The notes under the pieces are model-generated. The model was not told the origin of the DNA. It searched no databases and worked only from the letters and a program-made list of their open reading frames with translations. DNA of 64,000 nt from Nocardia speluncae NBRC 108251 (lineage in GTDB: Bacteria > Actinomycetota > Actinomycetes > Mycobacteriales > Mycobacteriaceae): the NCBI RefSeq assembly GCF_001613245.1, contig NZ_BDBZ01000040.1:40853-104852 (forward strand), written 5' to 3'. The translations under genes and the position numbers were made by a program. The number at the start of each line of letters is the position of its first letter. Position 1 is the stretch's first letter. Below are positions 17,948 to 25,836 of the stretch, piece after piece.

Positions 17948-18745
17948 GTGTCCACACTTCATGTTCACCGATTCGGCCCGGTCACCGGCCCGCCGCTGCT
18001 GGCCCTGCACGGTCTCACCGGCCACGGCAGACGCTGGGCCGACCTGGCCGCCCGGTTGCTGCCCGATATCCGGGTCATCGCACCCGACCTGCGTGGACAC
18101 GGACATTCCACCGCACTGCCGCCCTGGGATCTCGAAACGATCGTGGCGGATCTGGTGGCGCTGCTCACCGCGGAAACCGACGAACCGGTGGTGGTGGTCG
18201 CGCATTCCTTCGGTGGTGCATGCGCGCTGCAGCTGGCCGAACGCCGGCCCGACCTGGTCCGCGGCCTGGTACTGCTCGATCCGGCGGTCGCGCTCGACCC
18301 CACCTGGCTGCACGATATCGCCCTGGCCACCCTCGACTCCCCCGATTACACCGATACGGAGGAAGCCCGGATGGACAAGCTCGCCACCGGATGGGGCGCG
18401 GCCGAGCCGAGCCTGCTCCAGGCAGAACTCGACGACCATCTGGTTCCGATGCGCGACGGCCGGGTCGGCTGGCGGGTGAGCCTGCCGGCGTTGATCGCAT
18501 ACTGGAGTCAGCTCGCCCGCGAGCCCGCGCTACCGCCGACCGATATGCCGACAGTCCTGGTACGCGCCATCAGAGTGGACCCACCTTTTCTCTCCGCGCC
18601 GGTGCAGGCGGTGCTCGCCGAGCGGCTGGGCACACACCTGACCGTCGAGGAGTGGGACTGCGAACATATGGTCGCCCAGATCCTGCCGGAGCGGACCGCG
18701 GCGTTGGTCCGCGCGGCACTGGAGGGCCGCGATGGTCACCAGTGA
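17948..18745 (+). CDS. Alpha/beta-fold hydrolase, LipV-like
   Basis: 265-residue alpha/beta hydrolase. The oxyanion region is LLALHGLTGHGRRW, the nucleophile elbow AHSFGG (Ser about residue 90), the acid DP in VLLDPAV, and a late histidine EHMVAQIL. Its place next to adnA and before the ATL gene is that of M. tuberculosis lipV (Rv3203), but the natural ester substrate is unknown. GTG 17948 (VSTLHVHRFG) is chosen because the protein then begins with the first beta strand; the longer frame from 17735 lies over adnA. Its last 14 bases overlap the next gene. Confidence 0.85.
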   Translation: MSTLHVHRFGPVTGPPLLALHGLTGHGRRWADLAARLLPDIRVIAPDLRGHGHSTALPPWDLETIVADLVALLTAETDEPVVVVAHSFGGACALQLAERRPDLVRGLVLLDPAVALDPTWLHDIALATLDSPDYTDTEEARMDKLATGWGAAEPSLLQAELDDHLVPMRDGRVGWRVSLPALIAYWSQLAREPALPPTDMPTVLVRAIRVDPPFLSAPVQAVLAERLGTHLTVEEWDCEHMVAQILPERTAALVRAALEGRDGHQ

Positions 18746-19028
18746 CGCACAGGTCGAACACGTCCGGGAATTGGTCGCTGCTATACCGCCGGGCCGGGTC
18801 GCCACCTACGGCGATATCGCCGCCGCGGTGGGTTTGTCGACACCGCGCACTGTCGGCTGGATCATGCGCACCGATTCCGGCGACCTGCCCTGGCACCGGG
18901 TGCTCGGCGTCTCCGGAAAACCCGCCGGTCATCTGGCCGAACGGCAGCTGCGACTGCTCGCCGCCGAGGGCGTCCCCATTTCCGACGGCCGGGTCGACCT
19001 CCGGACCGCGCGCCACCGATTCGGCTGA
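18732..19028 (+). CDS. Alkyltransferase-like protein (ATL), MGMT family without cysteine
   Basis: 98-residue homologue of the DNA-binding domain of O6-alkylguanine transferases. The active-site PCHRV is replaced by PWHRV, the hallmark of ATL proteins, which bind alkylated guanine and hand it to nucleotide excision repair instead of removing the alkyl group. The helix-turn-helix part (TYGDIAAAVGLSTPRTVGWIM) is intact. The start overlaps lipV by 14 bases, so the two are probably co-translated. The mycobacterial equivalent is Rv3204. Confidence 0.88.
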   Translation: MVTSDAQVEHVRELVAAIPPGRVATYGDIAAAVGLSTPRTVGWIMRTDSGDLPWHRVLGVSGKPAGHLAERQLRLLAAEGVPISDGRVDLRTARHRFG

Positions 19029-19078
19029 GCCGGTGAAGTGGTCCTCGAGCCGGGATATCGTCCCAGACGGCGCATAGC

Positions 19079-21142
19079 ATGAGCGGTATGCCGAACTCCG
19101 TGCCCGCCCCGGACGTGATCGTGCTCGCCGGGGGCCGGGCCAGTCGTATGGGTGGCATCGACAAACCGGGTCTCGTGGTGGGCGGGCGGTCCATGCTGGA
19201 AACCGCGCTGGCCGCCGCGGGATCGGGTCGCACCGTGGTCGTCGGCCCACCGCGACCGGAACTCGCCGCGTCCATCCTGCAAACTCGCGAACCTCAGCCC
19301 GGGTCCGGCCCGGTAGCGGCCATCGCCGCCGGTGTGGCCGCGCTCGGTGCCGGGGTCACCGCCCAGGTGGTCGTCCTCGCCGCCGATATGCCGTTTCTGA
19401 CCCCGGCGGTGATCAACGAATTACTCTGGCAGCTGGCCGATTTCGACGCCGTTTTCGCGGCCGACAGCAATGGCCGTCCGCAGTACCTGATCGGCGTGTG
19501 GCGGTACGAGACCCTGGCCGCCCGGCTGCGCGAGCTCGGCACTGTGATCAATCAGCCGATGAAAGCCCTGGTACCCCGGCATACGAAAATGGTGGCACTG
19601 GCCGGGGTCGACGACTGCGATACACCAGGAGATATCGACGCCGCCCGCTCGGCGCTGGGACCGGGCCCGGCGCGCAATATCGACCCGGACAAGCCCCACC
19701 GCACTGCCGATGTTGGAGCACGCAGGCCCTACGACAACGCAGCCGGCGGCAGGCGCCCCGAAAGGGGTTTCGACAGCAATCGGGGTGCGGATGGGCGCAC
19801 GGCCGGTTCCGGGACAGCCGGCATCGGCGTTCCCGGAGTGCTCGCTGCCGATGACACCGGCGCCGCCGACGAACCGGCGGCGACCGCTGCCGGCGCACCG
19901 GTTCCCGTGGTCATCGCGCCGTCGGTCACCGACACCCGAAACCTCCATGGCGCCGATGTCCGGGCGGCCGCCGCCGGCCCGCCGCTACCGCTGGATCAGG
20001 CGCGCCGAGTCCTGGGCGAGACCCTGACTCGGCTTCCAGAGCGCCATTGCGAGCTGAATGCGGCCCGCGGCGCGGCGCTCGCCACCTCGATCAACGCACT
20101 CGGCGCTCTCCCCCGGTTCGATGTCTCGGCGATGGACGGGTATGCGGTCCGCGGTGCCGGCCCGTGGCAACTTCGTGCCGATATCGGTTTCGCGGGCGGG
20201 CAACGGCCGGATGGGTTGCACCCGGGTGAAGCGGTCCGGATCGCTACCGGCGCACAGGTTCCCGAGGGCACCACAGGTGTCCTGCGCGACGAGTTCGCCC
20301 GGTACGACGGCCGGCTGCACCGGCTTCCCGACACTCCGGAGCGTTCCGATATCCGCCGGCGCGGCGAGGACCGCACACCCGGTGACACCATCGCACCGGC
20401 CGGTTCGGCAGTGACCGCCGCGCTTGTTTCCGCCGCCGCCGCGGTCGAGGTCACCACTGCGACCGTCCGCGGGCCCGTGCGCGCCCGCATCGTCATGACC
20501 GGGGACGAGATCCGCAGTACCGGCCCCTTGCAATCCGGGCAGACCCGGGATTCCATCGGCCCCATCCTGCCCGTCCTACTGGCCGCGCACGGGGTTCAGA
20601 CCCTCGACCAGGTGCATCTCCGCGATACCTCCCACGGTTTCGACCAGGTATTGGCCACCGCCACCGACTGCGATCTCCTCGTTGTAGTCGGCGCGACCGG
20701 CGGCGGCGCCGCCGATCAACTCCGTGGCGCCCTCGACCGCGCCCGCGCCCGAATCCTGGTCCCCCGCCTCGCGCTCCGCCCCGGCGGTTCCACCGTGGCA
20801 GCCGAACTACCCTCGGCCACCACGGTCCTCGGACTCCCCGGCAACCCGTTCGCCGCAGTCGTCACCCTGCTCGCCCTGATCCCTGCCGTCGTCGCGGGCC
20901 GCACCGGCGCCCATCCGCCCCGGCCGTTGATCGGACCGCTGCACAACGCCACCGAAATCGCCGGCCCGGTCACTCGCATCGTCCCCGCCCGCATCGCGAC
21001 CGACCCCGCCGGCGCCTGGATCGGCGACACCACGGTACGAACCGCCCACCTCGGCGGCCTCGTCGACCGCGACGGTGTGGTCGTCGTGCCGGCCGACGCT
21101 TCCGACGGCACCCCGGTGGAGTTCATCCCGGTCCCTCACTGA
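19079..21142 (+). CDS. MobA-MoeA fusion protein (molybdenum cofactor related)
   Basis: 687 residues. The N-terminal domain (about 10-200) is a MobA-type nucleotidyltransferase with LAGGRASRMGGIDKP, which transfers GMP to molybdopterin. A low-complexity linker (about 200-300) follows. The C-terminal domain (about 300-687) resembles MoeA, the molybdate insertase: FDVSAMDGYAVR, GEAVRIATGAQVP, TGDEIRSTG and LPGNPFAAV. Several usual MoeA residues are altered: DSNGP reads DSIGP, the GGVSxGxxD loop reads GATGGGAADQ, and RPGKP reads RPGGS. The insertase half may be degenerate or specialised. There is no stop or frame break in the linker. ATG 19079 or 19088 could start it; neither has a strong ribosome site. 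Confidence 0.8.
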   Translation: MSGMPNSVPAPDVIVLAGGRASRMGGIDKPGLVVGGRSMLETALAAAGSGRTVVVGPPRPELAASILQTREPQPGSGPVAAIAAGVAALGAGVTAQVVVLAADMPFLTPAVINELLWQLADFDAVFAADSNGRPQYLIGVWRYETLAARLRELGTVINQPMKALVPRHTKMVALAGVDDCDTPGDIDAARSALGPGPARNIDPDKPHRTADVGARRPYDNAAGGRRPERGFDSNRGADGRTAGSGTAGIGVPGVLAADDTGAADEPAATAAGAPVPVVIAPSVTDTRNLHGADVRAAAAGPPLPLDQARRVLGETLTRLPERHCELNAARGAALATSINALGALPRFDVSAMDGYAVRGAGPWQLRADIGFAGGQRPDGLHPGEAVRIATGAQVPEGTTGVLRDEFARYDGRLHRLPDTPERSDIRRRGEDRTPGDTIAPAGSAVTAALVSAAAAVEVTTATVRGPVRARIVMTGDEIRSTGPLQSGQTRDSIGPILPVLLAAHGVQTLDQVHLRDTSHGFDQVLATATDCDLLVVVGATGGGAADQLRGALDRARARILVPRLALRPGGSTVAAELPSATTVLGLPGNPFAAVVTLLALIPAVVAGRTGAHPPRPLIGPLHNATEIAGPVTRIVPARIATDPAGAWIGDTTVRTAHLGGLVDRDGVVVVPADASDGTPVEFIPVPH

Positions 21143-21200
21143 ACGCCGACCGGCACCGGAACCCACCGACGCTGCGCACCCCTTGACTATGCCGTTACGG

Positions 21201-21214
21201 CAGGGTTCACCCTG
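21201..21214. promoter_or_regulatory. Candidate MerR-type operator
   Basis: CAGGGT and ACCCTG form an inverted repeat with a two-base centre, 18 bases after a -35-like TTGACT (21183-21188) and about 60 bases before the MerR gene. MerR proteins bind palindromes between the -35 and -10, so this is a likely autoregulatory site. No good -10 is visible. Confidence 0.5.
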
Positions 21215-21276
21215 GAGTACAGGTCGGCGGGCACGCGCCGGCAGATCCGACCCGATCCGACCCTAGGGAGCCGATC

Positions 21277-22002
21277 ATGACCTGGAGTACTCGTGAACTT
21301 GCCGAACTCGCCGGCACCAACGTGCGGACGGTTCGGCACTATCACGATGTCGGCCTCCTCGAACAGCCCGAACGCGGCAGCAACGGCTACAAGCGCTACG
21401 GCGTCGCGCATCTGTTGCGCGTGCTGCGCATCAAACGCCTGTCCGACCTCGGAATCCCCCTTTCTCAGATCGCCGAGAGGGGTGAGGACGAGTACCCACG
21501 CGAATCGCTGCACACGCTGGACGCCGAACTGGCCGCGACCATCGAGCGCCTGCAGCGCATCCGCATGGAACTCGCCCTCATCCTCCGCCAGGGCACCCAC
21601 ACCGACCTACCACCCGACCTGGCGCCGATCACCGCGGAATTCACCGAGGCCGATCGCGCCTACACCGTCATCCTCAACCGGGTCCTCGGACCGACAGCGC
21701 TGGATTCACTGCGCGAAATGCTCACCACCAGCGACGCTGCCGATCCCGCCATGGCCGACTTCGACAACCTTCCCGCCGACGCCGACGAACAGACCCGGGA
21801 GAAAGTTGCCGAACAGGTCACTCCGTATGCCCGCAAACTCCAGGTCACCTACCCGAACCTCAACACAGTGCACGATTCCCCGGTCGGCCCCCAGCGCGCG
21901 GCCCAGGCCCTCGCACTGGCCCTGAAGGACCTCTACAACGAGGCCCAGTTCGACGTTCTCCTGCGCGTGAACCGCTCACTCGCGGCCGCTGAGCAGGACT
22001 GA
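21277..22002 (+). CDS. MerR family transcriptional regulator
   Basis: 241-residue regulator with an N-terminal winged helix-turn-helix typical of MerR (STRELAELAGTNVRTVRHYHDVGLL, then YKRYGVAHLLRVLRIKRLSDLG). A coiled dimer helix and a C-terminal all-alpha effector domain without cysteine pairs follow, so it is not a metal sensor of the classical type. The effector is unknown. ATG 21277 follows GGGAG. It has no obvious target beside it apart from itself; the secreted trypsin-like gene lies 254 bases downstream. Confidence 0.85.
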   Translation: MTWSTRELAELAGTNVRTVRHYHDVGLLEQPERGSNGYKRYGVAHLLRVLRIKRLSDLGIPLSQIAERGEDEYPRESLHTLDAELAATIERLQRIRMELALILRQGTHTDLPPDLAPITAEFTEADRAYTVILNRVLGPTALDSLREMLTTSDAADPAMADFDNLPADADEQTREKVAEQVTPYARKLQVTYPNLNTVHDSPVGPQRAAQALALALKDLYNEAQFDVLLRVNRSLAAAEQD

Positions 22003-22256
22003 TCGGTCAGCGCCGGCGTTGCAGGTGCACGCGGCGACACCGGGCGGACGCCTCGACTGTGCGGACGCCGCCGCTTCGCCAGTGGTTTACTTTTTCACCT
22101 ATCGCGCCTGCCGGATCGAGCCCGGATACGCGGCCCCGGACAGGGCACTTCCACCCAGCGGGAAGCTACCTGTTTCCTGCTCGGGCGCAGTTCGCCTACG
22201 ATCTTTCCCCGATCCGACTGCCGCCGGCGGTCGCCCGATCAGCATCGAGGTGCGCC

Positions 22257-23015
22257 ATGGTCAGGCTTGTGCCGGTGTCGCGGGAGCGAAGTGCTACTAC
22301 TCGTCTTCTGGCCGCTGTCGCGGTGATAATGCTGGCCGCCGGTGCGGTAGCCGCCGTCGCGGTCGCCACCCCTGGAGGGGCGGCCGCAGCCCCGGCGGCC
22401 AGTGCACCGGGGGTGACCGTGTATCCCGGTATGGAGGTCAGGCGTAGCGAGATCGTGGGTGGCAAGGTCGAGATCAGCCGCTGCACGGTGGGGCTCACAG
22501 GCATGATCGGCACGGCACGGTACGCGGTCACCGCGGGACACTGCTACCGCAACGGAGTTGTCACCGACAAGAAAAGCAACCCGATCGGCTGGTATGAATT
22601 CCACCGGCCGGACGAGGGCCTCACCTTCGGGTTTTCGCTGATCCGGCTGTACGACGGCGTGGGGGTCGCGGCCAGTATGGGCAGCTTCGGGCTGTCTTCG
22701 GTGGATATGAAGCCGCAGATGGACCAGGAGGTCTGCAAACTCGGCGCGACCACCGGCTGGAGCTGCGGAACGCTCACCGAAATCACGAAGCGCTACCTCT
22801 ATGCGACCCACACGCTGGGCGCGGAGGGCGGCGATTCCGGTGCGGTCGTGTACCGGCAGACCTCCGACGGGCAGGCCGCCTTCGTCGGCATCCTGGTGGC
22901 CTTCGACCAGGACGCGGGCCACAGCGCGGTGGTGGAGCCCGCCGATTGGCTCTTCGATCAGATCGACAAGTACGGCCCCACCCGCGACAACCCGTTCGTC
23001 TGGTACCGGGTCTGA
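22257..23015 (+). CDS. Secreted trypsin-like (S1 family) protease-like protein
   Basis: 252-residue exported protein. An N-terminal signal with a long hydrophobic run (LLAAVAVIMLAAGAVAAVAVA) is followed by an alanine-rich cleavage area. The mature part has the histidine motif AVTAGHC and the serine motif EGGDSGAVV, plus paired cysteines. The catalytic aspartate is not where expected: the segment reads FGFSLIRL in place of a DxALI-type motif, so activity is uncertain. ATG 22257 has GAGG seven bases upstream; the longer frame from 22059 would bury the signal peptide. Confidence 0.78.
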   Translation: MVRLVPVSRERSATTRLLAAVAVIMLAAGAVAAVAVATPGGAAAAPAASAPGVTVYPGMEVRRSEIVGGKVEISRCTVGLTGMIGTARYAVTAGHCYRNGVVTDKKSNPIGWYEFHRPDEGLTFGFSLIRLYDGVGVAASMGSFGLSSVDMKPQMDQEVCKLGATTGWSCGTLTEITKRYLYATHTLGAEGGDSGAVVYRQTSDGQAAFVGILVAFDQDAGHSAVVEPADWLFDQIDKYGPTRDNPFVWYRV

Positions 23016-23189
23016 CCCGGTTCAGAGTCCAGCGCACCCGCGACAACCGGCCACGACCGGTGCAGACAGTCCTGCCAGTAGGCCCAGGCATGGCCTACGA
23101 CTGTCTCGCCGCATTCGCCCGGACCAGCGGTGCGGAGTCGGCAACACTCGATCGGGAACTCGCGGCCCGGTATCCCTCGATTCGGGTTG

Positions 23190-24080
23190 TCACGATCGCA
23201 GGTCAGCGGTCCCCAGCGGAGGCAGGGCGGGAAGGCCGAACCGTTCGCGTAGCGCGGTGCGGTAGCGGTCGGCGAGCAGGCGGACCGCGGCGGGGTGCAC
23301 GCCGATCGGGTCCGCGACTCCGGTCGCGCCGGCCTGGTGCAGGCGTTCGTGGAACAGTCCGTGCGCCAGGAGATAGGAGGCGATGAACACCCGTTGCTTC
23401 CCCTCCGAACGCAGTTTCGCCACGACCTCTGGAACACGTGGTGCGCCCGTGGCGACATATGCCGTGCGCACCGGTGTCGCGAGTTGCGCGGTGAGCATGG
23501 CGGCGGCGCGGCGCACATCTGTGCGGGCCCGCGGATCGGACGAGCCGGCGGCCGCGAATACCACCGCGTCACCCGGGCGCCAACCGGCGGCCCGCAACCG
23601 AACGGACATGATCCGGGCCAGTGCGGGATCCGGGCCCATCGCGGACGTTACCGTCACGGCAGGATGAGCACTCTCGTCCACTTCCCGCGGCACATCCTGA
23701 TAGACGTGGTACCCGGAAGCGAGGAAGGCCGGAACCAGCACAGCCGGAGCCGGATCAGCAATATTCGGAGACTGTGCGGCGAGATCGCGCAGCACTTCCG
23801 ATGGCGACGGACCGAGAACATCGACAAATGCGGTGCGCACCGATGTACTCGTCGTGGACCCGCCGGCGCCGAGTTCGGCGAGGGGGCCGTCGACGCAACC
23901 GCACACCGCGGTTACGTGCGTAGCGGGAAGAATCGCCGTCCGGTGTCCCAGTTCGCGACCCACTGCCTCGGCCAGCGCAGCGATCATCTCCACACCCTTA
24001 CCGCTACGTGTTCCGTGCGCCACCAAGACCAGCGCGGGCGGTGGCGAGGGAACAGGTGCGGGCAGTTCCGGCGCATTCAC
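23190..24080 (-). CDS. CbiX/SirB-type chelatase-like protein
   Basis: 296-residue protein of the sirohydrochlorin chelatase family: VLVAHGTRSGKGVEMI near the N-terminus holds the first metal-binding histidine, and a duplicated half follows with LASGYHVYQDVPREV and ASYLLAHGLFHERL. Such enzymes insert iron or cobalt into sirohydrochlorin. Beside nirB, a sirohaem enzyme, a role in sirohaem supply is a reasonable inference. GTG 24080 overlaps the stop of the NnaR-like gene as GTGA, so the two are coupled. The frame open to 24410 runs over the neighbour and is rejected. Confidence 0.82.
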   Translation of the reverse strand: MNAPELPAPVPSPPPALVLVAHGTRSGKGVEMIAALAEAVGRELGHRTAILPATHVTAVCGCVDGPLAELGAGGSTTSTSVRTAFVDVLGPSPSEVLRDLAAQSPNIADPAPAVLVPAFLASGYHVYQDVPREVDESAHPAVTVTSAMGPDPALARIMSVRLRAAGWRPGDAVVFAAAGSSDPRARTDVRRAAAMLTAQLATPVRTAYVATGAPRVPEVVAKLRSEGKQRVFIASYLLAHGLFHERLHQAGATGVADPIGVHPAAVRLLADRYRTALRERFGLPALPPLGTADLRS

Positions 24081-25297
24081 CCGGGAACCACCGTGCGCAC
24101 ATAGCGGGTGTTGCCTGCCGGAGCCGCGGGCAGCGCGGCGTCGACGTTGTTGTTGTCTGTGCATTCGGCCGGGTCCATGGCCAGCCGGTAACCGCGTTTG
24201 ACCACGGTCTGGATCGCCTTCGGCGTCCCCAGGCCCGCCCGCAGCCGGGCGATGGCAGTCTCCACCGCATGGGTGTCCTCGCCCCCGCCGGGCAGGGCGG
24301 CCAGCAGATCCTCGCGCGACACCACGCGCCCGGGATACCGGGCCAGTGAACGCATCAGGGCCATCGGCGCGGGAGCGAGTTGTTTCACCGTGCCGTCCAC
24401 CACCACGCATGCGCCGCGCACGCTGATGGTGTGCCCGGCGGCGTTGATCCGGCCGGCGCGGCGCGGTAGTTCCTCGGCCACATGGCGAGCCAGGGCGCCC
24501 AGCCGCGCGCGGGCAGGCATCGTGACCGGAACACCCAGTTCCTCCAGCGGCGCCGCGGTGATGGGCCCGACGCAGGCCGCCGGAACCCGGCTACGCAGCG
24601 CATGCAGGACACCTTCGAGAACGCCGGTTTCGTCGGCGCGCATCAGCATCGACGCCACCGCGGGTGCACTGGTGAACGTCACGCAGTCGATGGTCGAAGT
24701 CATGATGGCCTCGATGAGGTTGTCCATCGGACCGCGATCGGCGGGTGGCTCCCACCGGTACACCGGCACCGGCACCACATCGGCACCGGCGCAGCGCAGC
24801 ACCTCACAGAAATCGGGGATCGGTTCCCATTCGGTGGTAGCGCCGTGCAATTGCACCGCGATCCGCACCCCCTCGACCCCTTCCGCGAGCAGATGGTCGA
24901 GCACCTCCGCCGACGATTCGGAGGCGGGCGACCATTCCTCCCGGAGTTCGGCCGCCCGGATCGCCCCCTTTGCCTTGGGGCCGCGGGCCAGCATCCGAGT
25001 GCCGCCGAACGTGGCACGCAACTGCTCGGCCAGCCCCCAGCCCTCCGCCGCCTCCATCCAGCCGCGGAAACCGATACCCGTGGTGGCGACGGCGATCTGC
25101 GGTGGGGCGGCGACGAGGTCGCGAGTCACCCGTTCGAGTTCGGTGTCGTCGGCCAGCGGAATGATCCGGATGGCCGGCGCGGACACAACCGCCGCGCCCC
25201 GCCGAGTGAGCAGGGTGGCGAATTCCTCGGCGCGCCGGGCCGCGGTGATACCGATGGTGAATCCGGCCAGCGAGGCGGACGCATCCGGAACCGTCAT
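24077..25297 (-). CDS. nnaR: NnaR-like regulator: uroporphyrinogen-III synthase domain plus winged-helix DNA-binding domain
   Basis: 406 residues. The N-terminal two thirds is HemD-like (FTIGITAARRAEEFATLLTR, VDCVTFTSAPAV-type segment, CVGPITAAPLEELG). The C-terminal 100 residues is an OmpR/PhoB-like winged helix (ALMRSLARYPGRVVSREDLLAALPG, AIARLRAGLG). This fusion is the architecture of NnaR, described as a co-activator of nitrate assimilation with GlnR in Streptomyces and mycobacteria. Its ATG overlaps the nirD stop as ATGA, which ties it to the nitrite reductase operon. It could retain enzyme activity, but a regulator that senses a tetrapyrrole or nitrite state is the better reading. Confidence 0.85.
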   Translation of the reverse strand: MTVPDASASLAGFTIGITAARRAEEFATLLTRRGAAVVSAPAIRIIPLADDTELERVTRDLVAAPPQIAVATTGIGFRGWMEAAEGWGLAEQLRATFGGTRMLARGPKAKGAIRAAELREEWSPASESSAEVLDHLLAEGVEGVRIAVQLHGATTEWEPIPDFCEVLRCAGADVVPVPVYRWEPPADRGPMDNLIEAIMTSTIDCVTFTSAPAVASMLMRADETGVLEGVLHALRSRVPAACVGPITAAPLEELGVPVTMPARARLGALARHVAEELPRRAGRINAAGHTISVRGACVVVDGTVKQLAPAPMALMRSLARYPGRVVSREDLLAALPGGGEDTHAVETAIARLRAGLGTPKAIQTVVKRGYRLAMDPAECTDNNNVDAALPAAPAGNTRYVRTVVPG

Positions 25298-25692
25298 GCG
25301 GCAATGCCGTTCACGGCCATGACGAGGGGTTCGTCGGAAATCGAGACCAGCCCGTCGTCCACGCGCACGGCGTATACCGGCAGCGATTCGGTCGCGGCGT
25401 CCAGGCACCGCCCGTCGAGCAGCGAGAATGCCTGCTTCAGCAGCGGCGACGCGACGACGGGCTCGCCGCCACGATCACCGACGATCCCGCGCGACATCAC
25501 TGCCGCCCGCCCGAAGGGGTCGATATTGCCGACCGCGTACAGCGTGCCCTCGGGCAGCAGGAACAGCGCGGCCTGGGCCCCGCCCGGCAACAGCACCGCC
25601 ACGCCGCGGCCGGGAATCAGATAGTCGAGTCGGCAGGCCGGCGTCCATCCGGTGGTAGCCGGGGCAACGCCAAGGGCATCGATCACGGTCAT
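25294..25692 (-). CDS. nirD: Nitrite reductase (NADH) small subunit NirD
   Basis: 132-residue NirD with a Rieske-like beta fold that lacks the iron ligands, as is normal for this subunit. Segments seen: GRGVAVLLPGGAQAALFLL, YAVGNIDPFGRAAVMSRG, and VASPLLKQAFSLLDGRCLD. It stabilises NirB in reducing nitrite to ammonium in the cytoplasm. ATG 25692 follows GGAGGA (TGTGGAGGAGAACACC context). Its stop overlaps the NnaR-like start. The 144-base gap after nirB has no visible terminator. Confidence 0.92.
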   Translation of the reverse strand: MTVIDALGVAPATTGWTPACRLDYLIPGRGVAVLLPGGAQAALFLLPEGTLYAVGNIDPFGRAAVMSRGIVGDRGGEPVVASPLLKQAFSLLDGRCLDAATESLPVYAVRVDDGLVSISDEPLVMAVNGIAA

Positions 25693-25836
25693 GGTGTTCT
25701 CCTCCACACGCCTCAACCCATTGGTACCGGCGCACTGTTTCCACTCGGTTAAGCCGTCATTTCCCACTCGTAGCGACTGGTTCCGGCATCGCGGGCAGGC
25801 TGTTTCCATCCGGCCCGCCCCCGCTGCCCTCCGTGG

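Noticed and set aside
17885..18439. N-terminal extension of AdnA
   Set aside because: It is antisense to the well-supported LipV-like gene and lacks helicase similarity.
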